From contig JBGTQJ010000016.1 of the NCBI GenBank assembly GCA_041941305.1, forward strand, positions 62,001 to 126,000: a DNA stretch of 64,000 bases, in the 5' to 3' direction. The position numbers and the translations under genes were made by a program. This document shows, piece by piece, positions 7,748 to 16,803 of this stretch; position 1 is the stretch's first letter; every line of letters begins with the position of its first letter. The DNA comes from JANSWP01 sp041941305 (GTDB taxonomy: Bacteria; Bacteroidota; Bacteroidia; Chitinophagales; Saprospiraceae). The notes below the pieces were generated by a model. It saw only the letters and a program-made list of their open reading frames with translations, made no database searches and was not told the DNA's origin.

Positions 7748-9412
7748 ATGAAAAATTCACTTAATATTGTTTTTTTGGTATGCTTATCTACATCCATTGT
7801 CGCTCAATCTTTTGAAAAAGAATTATCTACGGAAATCGAAAAAGTTACCATACATTTAAAAGGAGCTGAAATTATCAGGACTAAGGAGGTGAGGCTAAAT
7901 TCGGGAAGACAAAATTTTGTTTTTACAGGTTTGTCACCAAAATTAAATCCAAAAAGTGTGCAGGTTACTGGTACCAATGAAGTACAGATTTTGTCGATAA
8001 CCAGTAAAATCAACTTTTTGAAAGAAGGAGAGAAAAGCCCAATTATTGAAGAATTGAGAGATTCTATGGAATTGATTATGGAGAAATATCAAAGTTTGGA
8101 GGATGAAAAAAATGCTTTTGAACAGGAAAAAAAATTGTTGATGGTCAACCAACAGCTTAGAGGTAATGATAGCTCTATTTCGGTTGATGAATTAACCAAG
8201 GCAGCTGATTTCTATCGAGAAAGATTCAAAGAAATTAATACCAGCTTATCGAGTTTAAAAAAGGAACAAAAGGATTTAAATAAAGAAAAAAGCCGGCTTC
8301 AAAATCAACTAAATGAATTAAATGCAGGTAAACAACCTACATCTGAAATTTATGTGGTAGTTAATGCTCTCACATCCCAAAATTCAAATTTAAAACTTCG
8401 ATATATAGTAGATGATGCCGGTTGGTCACCTATATACGATTTGGTAGCCAAAGATCTTACTCAGGATATATCATTGAAATATAGAGCTTTAGCATTTAAT
8501 AATTCTGGCACAGATTGGGAGAATGTAAAAATTACGTTATCAACTGCAGATCCTTATCAGGGAGCTGGAAAACCAAAATTAAATCCCTGGGTTTTGACAA
8601 CTGCTCAGGCTAACGCTTTCAATCTCCAATTCAATTCAAAAAATAGACTGGAACAAGATAAAGCCTTTAATGAATACAGCATGTCTCAAAATGTGATTAT
8701 TCCACAGGAAGCGACCAAAGGTTCTGGTGGTATAAATACGAATATTAGATTTGAAACTATTGAAATCTCTGAACTAAATATGGATTTTGAAATCACTCAG
8801 CCTTATGATATTCCTTCCGACTCCAAACCATATTCAATTGATATTTCCGATTATTTACTCTCGGCGACTTATAAACACTTTGCTGTACCTAAGTTGGATC
8901 GCGACGCTTTTTTAGTTGCCCAAATTACCGGTTGGGAGGATTTGGATTTGATATCAGGTCCTATGAATGTTTATCAGGGAGAAAAATATGTAGGATTGGC
9001 AAATTTGGATACCAAAACCATCAGTGATACACTGGAGTTATCCCTTGGAAGGGATCAAAAAGTAACCTTGAAAAGAGAAAAACGAAAGGAGTTCTCGAAA
9101 AACAGATTGCTAGGGGATAAAAAAATATCTGCCTTTTCATACAGGATATCTGTGAAGAATAATCATACAACTGATATTCACCTGGAATTAGTTGATCAGG
9201 TGCCAATTTCCAAAAACAAGGAAATCTCCATCGATATAAAGGAAATATCAAATGCCGAGCATAATGCTGAATCGGGTAGGTTGGTATGGGAGTTTGATCT
9301 GAGTTCAGGAGGAGCCCAGTCATTTAATTTTTCATATAGTGTGAAGCATCCAAAAAATATGGGTGTGAAATTATTCAGGAGTAAACAACTTGTACTACCT
9401 AGGTATTTCTAA
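7748..9412 (+). CDS. MuiA-like protein with DUF4140/DUF4139 domains
   Basis: A 554-residue exported protein: signal peptide (about 1-19, cleavage after VAQ), an N-terminal DUF4140-like domain (EKVTIHLKGAEIIRTKEVRL to about residue 100), a charged coiled-coil segment (about 100-200, many E/K/Q), and a C-terminal DUF4139 domain starting near residue 210 (YIVDDAGWSPIYDLVA). This order is that of the 'mucoidy inhibitor MuiA' family. The molecular function is unknown; the name comes from an indirect mucoid phenotype. It is flanked by a palindromic element upstream and by a 29-bp-stem terminator downstream, so it looks like a single-gene transcript. Confidence 0.85.
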   Translation: MKNSLNIVFLVCLSTSIVAQSFEKELSTEIEKVTIHLKGAEIIRTKEVRLNSGRQNFVFTGLSPKLNPKSVQVTGTNEVQILSITSKINFLKEGEKSPIIEELRDSMELIMEKYQSLEDEKNAFEQEKKLLMVNQQLRGNDSSISVDELTKAADFYRERFKEINTSLSSLKKEQKDLNKEKSRLQNQLNELNAGKQPTSEIYVVVNALTSQNSNLKLRYIVDDAGWSPIYDLVAKDLTQDISLKYRALAFNNSGTDWENVKITLSTADPYQGAGKPKLNPWVLTTAQANAFNLQFNSKNRLEQDKAFNEYSMSQNVIIPQEATKGSGGINTNIRFETIEISELNMDFEITQPYDIPSDSKPYSIDISDYLLSATYKHFAVPKLDRDAFLVAQITGWEDLDLISGPMNVYQGEKYVGLANLDTKTISDTLELSLGRDQKVTLKREKRKEFSKNRLLGDKKISAFSYRISVKNNHTTDIHLELVDQVPISKNKEISIDIKEISNAEHNAESGRLVWEFDLSSGGAQSFNFSYSVKHPKNMGVKLFRSKQLVLPRYF

Positions 9413-9439
9413 AATCGAATTATAATTTGACCTTTATCA

Positions 9440-9503
9440 AATATAAAATGAATCACCCCAAACTTTCCAAAACTGGAAAGTTTGGGGTGATTCATTTTAT
9501 ATT
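9440..9503. terminator. Bidirectional terminator with 29-bp perfect stem
   Basis: Perfect inverted repeat 9440-9468 / 9475-9503 with a 6-base loop (AAAACT), between convergent genes. The core is ACCCCAAACTTTCC; flanking A/T tracts allow termination of both strands. Confidence 0.85.
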
Positions 9504-9529
9504 CTGTTTTTTCTACGATTATTGATATT

Positions 9530-10501
9530 CTACTTTAAAACAATTTTCTTTACGACTTCACTGTTTTTAATGGTTATCTTTATAAAGTATACACCTGGTC
9601 TTAATGAAGAAGTAGCGACTTTCTCACCTAGATTGACTTCCATTATCATTTTCCCAGAAGTATCATAAATATTTATTCCTCCAGAAGAATTGTTCCCAAA
9701 AGGATACTTTATTTGTAAATCATCTCCTACTGTTAAGGGATTTGGATATATTTCAATATGGGAATTTATATTTGCCTCTCCCACATTAACAATTTGGCAA
9801 CTAACCGAATCAATCCATAAAAAAGCTTCAGTCAAAATGGCATTCCTGTTTGGAAAGTCGATAGTGTGTCCAACCCCATTCATGAAGTTGGATTCAACAC
9901 AAGCTTGATTATCAATTAAAGCATCTCGGATAGGGTAGAAACGGGCGTTTGGATTATCAAAACTTCCATGTACGATATAGTACGGTTTTCCAATTGCATT
10001 TTGAAGGACACCATTTACCTCATTCGTGCCATTTACTGCTGCACCAATTGGCAGGAATCCAGCAAATCGTTCGATATGATTTAAGCCATAAGAATACGTT
10101 GTGCGACCTCCCCAGGAGAATCCCATAGCGAAGATTTTGCTTTCATCAACATTGTACCAATGTAACATTGAATCTATCATAGCAGTAGTGAAGGCAGTAT
10201 CTATTGGATCATCTACTTTTCCATCGGCCCCACCGTCAGGACAAATCATTAATAGATTGTTTGCCTCAGCAAAAGCAATTAGTGTGTCACACCAACTGAT
10301 TGAATTCCAGCGGTTTACATTGAAAGGGTGTAGACCAACCATTAATTTGTTTGGCTCATTTTCATCGTATGAGGAAGGAATATAAATGGAATATTGTTTG
10401 GCAGGATCTGATTGAAATGGAATTGTATCATCAATTCTTGTTTGCCCAAACATATTGATTGTGACAAAGAGAAATGAAATCAGGATGTATTTGTGTGTCA
10501 T
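9530..10501 (-). CDS. Secreted alpha/beta-hydrolase esterase with T9SS sorting domain
   Basis: A 323-residue protein with a signal peptide (about 1-19), an alpha/beta-hydrolase body and a C-terminal sorting domain. The nucleophile elbow is GFSWGG (about residue 146-151), and GVGHTIDFP (about 210) supplies the likely catalytic His; this arrangement fits feruloyl-esterase / PHB-depolymerase-like (LpqC) hydrolases. The final 75 residues begin YPNPLTVGD and end in VYFIKITIKNSEVVKKIVLK, the typical type A T9SS C-terminal domain, so export across the outer membrane by T9SS is expected. Substrate (polysaccharide-linked ester or polyester) is inference. It is monocistronic, ending at a strong shared terminator. 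Confidence 0.85.
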   Translation of the reverse strand: MTHKYILISFLFVTINMFGQTRIDDTIPFQSDPAKQYSIYIPSSYDENEPNKLMVGLHPFNVNRWNSISWCDTLIAFAEANNLLMICPDGGADGKVDDPIDTAFTTAMIDSMLHWYNVDESKIFAMGFSWGGRTTYSYGLNHIERFAGFLPIGAAVNGTNEVNGVLQNAIGKPYYIVHGSFDNPNARFYPIRDALIDNQACVESNFMNGVGHTIDFPNRNAILTEAFLWIDSVSCQIVNVGEANINSHIEIYPNPLTVGDDLQIKYPFGNNSSGGINIYDTSGKMIMEVNLGEKVATSSLRPGVYFIKITIKNSEVVKKIVLK

Positions 10502-10609
10502 AACCTAAATTTTGGTAAAAAGCCGAAAATTAAGTTGACCAGTAAGTCATACAAAATATTATTCCTACAGAATGAACCAAGGGTCTTTGATTTACCAAAA
10601 ATCAAATAA

Positions 10610-10660
10610 AAAATTTAAGAACATTTTCCTTATTGGAATCACCAAAAATTTGAGAACATT
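10610..10660. promoter_or_regulatory. Direct repeat upstream of the MFS gene, possible operator
   Basis: Two 16-bp copies, AAAATTTAAGAACATT (10610-10625) and AAAATTTGAGAACATT (10645-10660), differ at one base and start 35 bp apart. They lie about 90-140 bp upstream of the MFS transporter start, a plausible place for a regulator that binds two tandem sites. No matching regulator gene is adjacent. Confidence 0.35.
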
Positions 10661-10751
10661 CAGTTTTGTGAGTGATTTCCTGAGATATTGCTAACTTTTT
10701 CAGCAAACCAAAAATATTGCTTAAAATAGCAGCTCAATAACAAAAACCTTT

Positions 10752-12089
10752 ATGGCAACAAAAACGAATCAATCAACGGCGACTATTTCTGGAGGCAAAC
10801 CTGTCCTCAGTTTTTGGCAAATATGGAATATGAGTTTTGGCTTTCTGGGCATTCAATTCGGATGGGCTTTGCAATTGGGAAACATGAGCGCCATTTACGA
10901 ATATTTGGGGGCTAATCCGGACGAAATTCCAATATTATGGCTTGCTGCGCCAATGACCGGATTACTAATCCAACCTATTATTGGTTATATGAGTGATAGA
11001 ACGTGGAACAGTATCGGAAGACGTAAACCCTATTTCCTGGTTGGAGCTATCCTGGCTTCTATTGCATTAATCATTATGCCACATTCATCGGCATTATGGA
11101 TGGCTGCAGGGATGTTGTGGATTCTTGATGCATCAATAAATATTAGTATGGAACCCTTTAGAGCTTTTGTGGCAGATATGTTGCCAAAGGAACAGGTAAC
11201 AAAGGGTTATACCATGCAAAGTTTTTTTATAGGAGTAGGTGCGGTATTGGCTGCTGCTTTGCCATGGTTTTTTACCGAAGTGGTAGAAATGGACAAAACG
11301 ATGGCAGATGGATCGGTGCCTACTTATTTGAAATATTCTTTTGCAATTGGAGGAATCGCATTTTTGCTTACTGTTTTATGGACAGTTTTTAGCACAAAGG
11401 AATACCCACCAGACGATATGGAAGCTTTTCTGAAAATGAAGGCAGAAAACAAGGGATTTATGCATGGAGTGAGAGAAATATTTTCAAGTATTTCTGAAAT
11501 GCCAAAAGTGATGAAACAACTAGCCGTAGTCCAATTTTTTACCTGGATGGGTCTGTTCTTGATGTGGTTTTATTTTAGTACTTCAGTAGCAGTAGATATA
11601 TTCAAGGCTCCAGGTACAGATTCTGAACTTTATGCAGAAGGGATTGCCTGGGCTAATCTCTGTTTTGGATTTTATTCGATTATAACCTTTCTCTTTGCCT
11701 TCTTTATTCCCGGTATCGCTGAAAGAATAGGAAAGAAACAAACCCATGCTGTTTGTCTGGTTTTGGGTGGATTGGGTTTGTTATTTACAGGTTTTGCAGC
11801 TGATCAATACTGGTTGTTATTATCAATGGTAGGCGTTGGCATAGCCTGGACCAGTATTTTATCTATGCCTTATTCTATACTGGCACCAAAGCTACCAATA
11901 GAGAAGATGGGGATATATATGGGGATTTTCAATTTTTTTATTGTAATTCCTGAAATTATGGCCACGTTGTTTTTTGGTTGGGTAATGCTCCATATTTTAG
12001 ATAACGACAGGATGTCGGCGGTAATGATTGGAGGTGGATTATTAATGGTGGCAGCGGTGGCAGTTTTGTTCGTGGATGATAAGGACTAG
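10752..12089 (+). CDS. MFS transporter, SLC45/sugar-type
   Basis: A 445-residue protein with about 12 membrane helices in two halves joined by a cytoplasmic loop near residue 215-250. The loop after the second helix reads IIGYMSDRTWNSIGRRKPY, the MFS signature with the RRxPY form typical of SLC45-like and bacterial maltose/sucrose-type carriers. Similar Bacteroidota proteins take up disaccharides or their products, but no glycosidase or glucan gene is adjacent, so the substrate is unassigned. Its stop overlaps the stop of the convergent acetyltransferase gene by four bases (CTAG at 12086-12089). A 16-bp direct repeat lies in the upstream region. Confidence 0.85.
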   Translation: MATKTNQSTATISGGKPVLSFWQIWNMSFGFLGIQFGWALQLGNMSAIYEYLGANPDEIPILWLAAPMTGLLIQPIIGYMSDRTWNSIGRRKPYFLVGAILASIALIIMPHSSALWMAAGMLWILDASINISMEPFRAFVADMLPKEQVTKGYTMQSFFIGVGAVLAAALPWFFTEVVEMDKTMADGSVPTYLKYSFAIGGIAFLLTVLWTVFSTKEYPPDDMEAFLKMKAENKGFMHGVREIFSSISEMPKVMKQLAVVQFFTWMGLFLMWFYFSTSVAVDIFKAPGTDSELYAEGIAWANLCFGFYSIITFLFAFFIPGIAERIGKKQTHAVCLVLGGLGLLFTGFAADQYWLLLSMVGVGIAWTSILSMPYSILAPKLPIEKMGIYMGIFNFFIVIPEIMATLFFGWVMLHILDNDRMSAVMIGGGLLMVAAVAVLFVDDKD

Positions 12090-12634
12090 CTATCAATCCT
12101 ATCATGTCTGGCTAATTGGAAAACAACTGCGTCAACCATAGTCCCATTTTTATTGTAGGCTTTTTTTAGATAATCTACCTGCACATAACCACATTTCTCC
12201 AAAACCCTGGAAGAACCATAATTGTAATGGAACACGCGTCCTATTAATATTTGCAGATTAGAGAATTCCTTAAAACTGAATTCAGAAAATTTATTTACAA
12301 CCTGAGTCATGATGCCTCGATTCCAATAGGGTTTTGCCAACCAATAACCAATTTCATCAATGTTTGCTTCTAAACCGTAAATAGTTAATCTACCTATGCC
12401 TCCAATTAACTCCTCCTGCCCATTTCGAATGGCAAATTCAGTTTTGTCACCAATATTGTCGTATTTCTGCTTCACCAAATTGAGCCAAAAATCAGCTTCT
12501 TTCTCTCCGTATGGATATGGAATTTGGAAGGTATTTTTAAATATTTCGAACTCATTGAGGAATTTAATTAGAAAAGATTTATCTCCACTACGATATTCGG
12601 TTAATTTGATTTCATTGTTAATTGTAAGCTCCAT
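12086..12634 (-). CDS. GNAT-family N-acetyltransferase, RimJ/RimL-like
   Basis: A 182-residue protein matching the RimJ/RimL-type GNAT acetyltransferases in length and motifs: EIGYWLAKPYWNRGIMTQVVNKF (acetyl-CoA-binding region, about residue 92-114) and the later NYGSSRVLEKCGY, which is the classic 'N-x-x-S-x-x-V-L-E-K-x-G-F/Y' helix. These enzymes transfer acetyl groups from acetyl-CoA to amines such as protein N-termini, antibiotics or small molecules; the acceptor is not evident. The gene is convergent with the MFS gene and the two stop codons share the palindrome CTAG. Confidence 0.85.
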   Translation of the reverse strand: MELTINNEIKLTEYRSGDKSFLIKFLNEFEIFKNTFQIPYPYGEKEADFWLNLVKQKYDNIGDKTEFAIRNGQEELIGGIGRLTIYGLEANIDEIGYWLAKPYWNRGIMTQVVNKFSEFSFKEFSNLQILIGRVFHYNYGSSRVLEKCGYVQVDYLKKAYNKNGTMVDAVVFQLARHDRIDS

Positions 12635-12779
12635 TGCAAAGATTTTTTAGTGCTAATTAGAACACTTTTAAATTTCAAAATGGTTCAATTTACTAACTTT
12701 TTGAGCTAAAATTTAGTTGGCAATATGGGAATTACTAATTTTCAGCCTCAAATTGATTGTGTAACAAAACTCCCTATAA

Positions 12780-13631
12780 ATGAGATACTTGTGGCTTTGT
12801 ATTTTTACCATATTTGTTTTTTCCGATTGCAAAGTAAAAAAATCAACAACTGAAAAGGTTGTAGAGGAAGTTGAGGAGGTGCTTGAGGAAAAGGACGACT
12901 GCATTGTATCCCGAAATGTTAGACCCCAAACTCCATGTACAAGAGAATACAACCCTGTGTGTGGTTGTGATGGTCAAACATATAGTAATGCTTGTGTTGC
13001 CAAAAATGCTGGAGTAAAATATTATACAAAAGGAAAATGTGGCGATTGTGTTGATGGAACTCAAATAAATCCAGAACAAGTTTGCAGAATGGCATATATC
13101 CCAGTTTGTGGTTGTAATAATGTAACATATGGGAATGTTTGTGAAGCTAAGGCGGCTGGAGTCTTAAAATGGAGAGAAGGAAAATGCGAAGAATCAGCAT
13201 GTTTTGATCCCAGTAGGGCTAGTAAGGCAGGATGTCCGGAAAATTGGGATCCGGTATGTGGCTGTGATGGCAAAACCTATGGTAATGAATGTGAAGCTGA
13301 CCATGCAGGTATTACCAAATGGACGAAAGGAGAATGTGAAAAATGTTTTGATCCAAGACATGTCAGTAAGGCAGGATGTCCGGAAAATTGGGATCCGGTA
13401 TGTGGTTGTGATGGCAAAACCTATGGCAATGAATGCGAAGCAAAACATGCAGGCATCCTAAAATGGACAAAAGGAGAATGCGAAAAATGTTTTGATCCAA
13501 GGCAGGTCAGTAAGGCAGGATGTCCGGAAAATTGGGATCCGGTATGTGGCTGTGATGGCAAAACTTATGGCAATGAATGTGAAGCAAAACATGCAGGCAT
13601 CCTAAAATGGACAAAAGGAGAATGTAAATAA
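12780..13631 (+). CDS. Exported multi-Kazal protease-inhibitor-like protein
   Basis: A 283-residue exported protein: a hydrophobic signal (about 1-16) ending in FSDC, which could be a non-standard lipobox, a K/E-rich linker, then five cysteine-rich modules from about residue 40. Each has the Kazal pattern C-x7-CGC(D/N)xxTYxNxCxAxxAG ... GxC, most clearly PVCGCDGKTYGNECEA. Kazal domains are known as serine-protease inhibitors; bacterial versions are presumed to block host, prey or self proteases. The last three modules are nearly identical and encoded by 144-bp DNA repeats, while the first two are diverged, suggesting recent expansion. No protease gene is next to it. Inhibitor function is inference; the fold assignment is strong. 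Confidence 0.85.
   Translation: MRYLWLCIFTIFVFSDCKVKKSTTEKVVEEVEEVLEEKDDCIVSRNVRPQTPCTREYNPVCGCDGQTYSNACVAKNAGVKYYTKGKCGDCVDGTQINPEQVCRMAYIPVCGCNNVTYGNVCEAKAAGVLKWREGKCEESACFDPSRASKAGCPENWDPVCGCDGKTYGNECEADHAGITKWTKGECEKCFDPRHVSKAGCPENWDPVCGCDGKTYGNECEAKHAGILKWTKGECEKCFDPRQVSKAGCPENWDPVCGCDGKTYGNECEAKHAGILKWTKGECK
13200..13631 (+). repeat. Three tandem 144-bp Kazal-module repeats
   Basis: Copies start at 13200, 13344 and 13488 (TGTTTTGATCC...), exactly 144 bp apart, each encoding one 48-residue Kazal module. Copies 2 and 3 are almost identical, copy 1 slightly diverged, so unit number may vary between strains. Confidence 0.9.
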
Positions 13632-13634
13632 TTT

Positions 13635-13673
13635 GGAAGACAGTTCATCTATCCATGTAAACTGTCCTCCTTT
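13635..13673 (+). terminator. Terminator-like hairpin after the Kazal gene
   Basis: Stem GGAAGACAGTT (13635-13645) pairs with AACTGTCCTCC (13660-13670), 10 of 11 pairs, followed by TTTAAT. The T-tract is weak, so termination may be partial. Confidence 0.5.
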
Positions 13674-13693
13674 AATAAAGCTATTCTAAAACT

Positions 13694-14443
13694 ATGATTA
13701 GATTTTTGACAACCTACACTTTTATTTTATCAGCCTTCCTTGCATTTAGTCAGCAAAGGAGTAATGAGGAGGCTGCTATGTTAGCTGATTTTACTTATGC
13801 CATGCAAATACCAGGTGGAGATTTGGCAGACCGATTTGGTATAAATATTAATGTTGGTGGAGGTATCGATTATTTAACTGAAAAGAACAATTTAATATTT
13901 GGTATACAGGGAAATGTTCTTTTTGGGAATGAGGTAAAACAAAACGTATTGGGATTAATTGAAGGAGAAGAGGGAGTCATTTATAGTGATGGAGGATTTC
14001 CAGCGGAAATAGCTACCAGGGAGCGGGGAATTTATTTGGGAGGGCATTTTGGAAAGCTGTTTTCGATTTCTCAAATAAATAAACGAGCTGGGATAAGGGC
14101 TACTCTTGGTATTGGCTTATTGCAACATAAGATTAGGATTCAAGATGATCCCCAAGGTCCAGTTTCACATTTAGCAGATGAGTATAAAAAAGGATATGAT
14201 AGATTAAGTAACGGACTGGCTTTTACCCAATTTATTGGTTATCAATACCTTGCCAGAGATCGTAGGATTAACTTTTTTGCCGGACTTGAGTTTACAGAAG
14301 CATTTACAAAAAATCGGCGTGATTTCAATTTCGATACTTTTGAAAAAGAAGAAGAGAATCGATTTGATTTGCTAATGGGCTTTAAAGTTGGCTGGATCCT
14401 TCCATTTTATATTGGGGAAAACCCGGATGAGATTTTTTATTGA
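13694..14443 (+). CDS. Exported protein, probable outer-membrane beta-barrel
   Basis: A 249-residue protein with a signal peptide (about 1-19, cleavage after FSQ). The rest has alternating hydrophobic/polar strands with many Gly and aromatic residues (FGININVGGGIDYLTE, GIYLGGHFGKLFSI, FTQFIGYQYLARD, FDLLMGFKVGWILPFYIG), which suggests an outer-membrane beta-barrel of porin-family type. I do not recognise a named family. It precedes the Kdo transferase gene with a 4-base overlap (TTGA), so the two are probably translated from one message, placing it in an envelope-related operon. Confidence 0.55.
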   Translation: MIRFLTTYTFILSAFLAFSQQRSNEEAAMLADFTYAMQIPGGDLADRFGININVGGGIDYLTEKNNLIFGIQGNVLFGNEVKQNVLGLIEGEEGVIYSDGGFPAEIATRERGIYLGGHFGKLFSISQINKRAGIRATLGIGLLQHKIRIQDDPQGPVSHLADEYKKGYDRLSNGLAFTQFIGYQYLARDRRINFFAGLEFTEAFTKNRRDFNFDTFEKEEENRFDLLMGFKVGWILPFYIGENPDEIFY

Positions 14444-15729
14444 TTTTGATAGTTTTTAAGATACTGTATTATCTGAGCACACAGGTTTATTTTTCCTTTA
14501 TTAAAATTGCTGCTTTTTTCCAACCAAAGGCTAATTACTGGGTGAAAGGAAGGAAGGCTATTTTTTCCCGTTTATCTGATGCCTTTCAGGATGGAAATAT
14601 AAATGGAATGTTGGTTTGGATTCATTGTGCTTCTTTGGGAGAATTCGAACAAGGCAGACCAATTATTGAAGTGTTAAAAAAAGATTATCCTAAATTTAAA
14701 ATCCTGCTTACTTTCTTCTCACCATCAGGTTTTGAAGTTCGGAAAAATTATGAGTTGGCAGATTATGTTTTTTACTTACCATCTGATAGCCCTAAAAATG
14801 CAAATCAATTTTTAAAAATTGTCAATCCGGATATAGCCATATTTGTAAAATATGAATTTTGGTATTACTACTTGAAAACATTAAAAAAAAGGGGAATTCC
14901 TACTTTTTTGGTGTCTGGAATATTTAGAGAGCAGCAAATATTTTTTAAAAAGCCATTGAATTTGCTGCACCTAAAAATGTTAGCTTGCTTTGAACATTTT
15001 TTCGTCCAGAATGAACTTTCAAAAGAGCTTTTAACGAAACATGGGTATAATAACTCAACAGTTTGCGGGGATACAAGAATTGATCGGGTTTTTTCAATAG
15101 CCAATGCCTCAAGCTCTTTTCCAGAAATAGAACAATTTTGTTCAAAAAATAAAGTGTTGATTTGTGGGAGTACCTGGGCGAAAGATGAATCGATTATAAT
15201 TGAATTTATCAATAGAGAAAATAATAATTGGAAACATATCATTGCCCCCCATAACATTCAAGAAAGTCATATTGAGGAAATTGAAAGAAAAATTGAAGTG
15301 GAACATCTGAAATTTTCTGAAATGAAAAGTCAGCATAAAAAGCAAATTCAAAAGGCAAAGGTGCTCATTATTGATAACATAGGAATTTTATCTGCTATTT
15401 ACAGATATGGTGATATATCCTACATTGGAGGTGGATTTGGCACAGGGATTCACAATGTTTTAGAACCTGCTGTATTTGGATTACCAATAATTTTTGGACC
15501 AAAATATCAGAAATTTCAGGAAGCGAATGATCTAATTCGATTAGGAGGCGCTTATTCTATCAATCGTTTAAAAGAGTATGAAGTTGTTCTCGACTACTTA
15601 AAAGTTGATTCCAACCGAGAAAAAACTTCTGAAATAATCAAAAAGTATATGACTCAAAACCAAGGGGCAACAAGGGTTATCATGACTTTCCTTAAGTCCT
15701 ATCTAGAAAAAGTAAAAGGACATGCCTAA
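14440..15729 (+). CDS. waaA: 3-deoxy-D-manno-octulosonic acid (Kdo) transferase
   Basis: A 429-residue protein of the WaaA/KdtA family (GT30), which adds Kdo from CMP-Kdo to lipid A precursors at the inner membrane. It shows the hydrophobic N-terminus, the motif WIHCASLGEFEQGRP (about residue 58-72), the LTFFSPSGFE stretch, and the C-terminal nucleotide-sugar site YIGGGFGTGIHNVLEPAVFGLPIIFGP with the following EA. The chosen start is TTG at 14440, because no nearer ATG keeps the N-terminal membrane anchor (the next Met is at residue 57). The start overlaps the upstream stop and the end overlaps the kinase gene by 8 bp, indicating a tightly coupled LPS operon. Confidence 0.92.
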   Translation: MILIVFKILYYLSTQVYFSFIKIAAFFQPKANYWVKGRKAIFSRLSDAFQDGNINGMLVWIHCASLGEFEQGRPIIEVLKKDYPKFKILLTFFSPSGFEVRKNYELADYVFYLPSDSPKNANQFLKIVNPDIAIFVKYEFWYYYLKTLKKRGIPTFLVSGIFREQQIFFKKPLNLLHLKMLACFEHFFVQNELSKELLTKHGYNNSTVCGDTRIDRVFSIANASSSFPEIEQFCSKNKVLICGSTWAKDESIIIEFINRENNNWKHIIAPHNIQESHIEEIERKIEVEHLKFSEMKSQHKKQIQKAKVLIIDNIGILSAIYRYGDISYIGGGFGTGIHNVLEPAVFGLPIIFGPKYQKFQEANDLIRLGGAYSINRLKEYEVVLDYLKVDSNREKTSEIIKKYMTQNQGATRVIMTFLKSYLEKVKGHA

Positions 15730-16726
15730 TTCCAATGAAGTTTTTAAAGCTTTTGAAAGTATCAATGTCCTGATTATTGGAGATGTGATGCTAGATAGGT
15801 ATTTAACAGGGAAAGTCAATCGAATTTCTCCTGAAGCCCCTGTTCCTATAGTTGAATGGGAAAAAGACGAAAATAGATTGGGAGGAGCCGCAAATGTGGC
15901 ACTTAATATACGAGCATTGGGAGCTACGCCATACTTGTGTAGCGTAATAGGAGAAGATCTTGCAGGGAAAGAATTTTTGCAGATTATTGATAAGGAGGGA
16001 ATATCTAAAAAAACTATAATTTCTTCAAATTCAAGAATAACAACTACTAAGACACGTGTCCTTGCACAAGGACAACATCTGTTGCGAATTGACAAAGAAG
16101 AAAGGGAGGATTTAACTTCTGTTGAATTTGAGGGATTGAAAAGAGCTTTTTTATCGCTTCTTGGTTCCAGGAATATTCATGTTGTTTTATTCCAGGATTA
16201 TAATAAAGGCGTGTTAAGTGTACCCTTTTTAAAGATGGTATTAAGTGAAACCAATGCCAGAAATATACCAACTGTAGTCGACCCAAAGTTCAAGAATTTT
16301 TGGGCATATGAAAATGTCACACTATTTAAACCAAATCTCAAGGAAATTCAAGAAGCTTTAGATTTTGAAGTCATTGCTACAAAAAGATCTTTGAACAAAG
16401 CTGCAAAGATAATTCAGTCCAAACTCAATAATCGATATACTATCATCACACTTTCTGAAAAGGGATTGTACCTCTATGATGGAGAAGATGGATTTATTCT
16501 TCCGACTATGCCGAGAAATATTGCTGATGTATGTGGTGCAGGGGATACTGTAATCAGCATTGCCGCACTTGGAGTTGGTACTAATCTAAATCTTTCCACA
16601 ATAGGTTTATTATCTAATCTTGCTGGTGGGCAAGTATGCGAAAAAGTAGGTGTAGTACATGTTGATAAAGACATTTTGCACAAAGAATTTGCAAGAGAAC
16701 TGACCAACCAAATTGAATTCTTTTGA
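15722..16726 (+). CDS. D-glycero-beta-D-manno-heptose-7-phosphate kinase (RfaE1/HldE kinase domain)
   Basis: A 334-residue PfkB/ribokinase-fold kinase. The N-terminal segment GDVMLDRYLTGKVNRISPEAPVPIVE and LGGAANVALNIRALG are characteristic of the HldE/RfaE kinase domain, and the C-terminal ADVCGAGDTVI carries the catalytic Asp of the GAGD motif. It phosphorylates heptose-7-phosphate at C1 on the way to ADP-heptose for LPS core. The cytidylyltransferase half of HldE is absent, so that activity must be encoded elsewhere. It overlaps waaA by 8 bp, in keeping with an LPS-core role. A close PfkB relative with a different sugar is the main alternative. Confidence 0.85.
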   Translation: MPNSNEVFKAFESINVLIIGDVMLDRYLTGKVNRISPEAPVPIVEWEKDENRLGGAANVALNIRALGATPYLCSVIGEDLAGKEFLQIIDKEGISKKTIISSNSRITTTKTRVLAQGQHLLRIDKEEREDLTSVEFEGLKRAFLSLLGSRNIHVVLFQDYNKGVLSVPFLKMVLSETNARNIPTVVDPKFKNFWAYENVTLFKPNLKEIQEALDFEVIATKRSLNKAAKIIQSKLNNRYTIITLSEKGLYLYDGEDGFILPTMPRNIADVCGAGDTVISIAALGVGTNLNLSTIGLLSNLAGGQVCEKVGVVHVDKDILHKEFARELTNQIEFF

Positions 16727-16803
16727 TTAAAAATTAGAGGCCCTTATTTTGGTTTTGACTACTAATATCAAACGCGATTTTTAGCTCTCTAAATTTATAA
16801 GTT

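Noticed and set aside
13200..13631. Tandem repeats as a possible CRISPR array
   Set aside because: Copies are 144-bp coding units in one frame with Kazal cysteine patterns, with no spacers between and no cas genes nearby.
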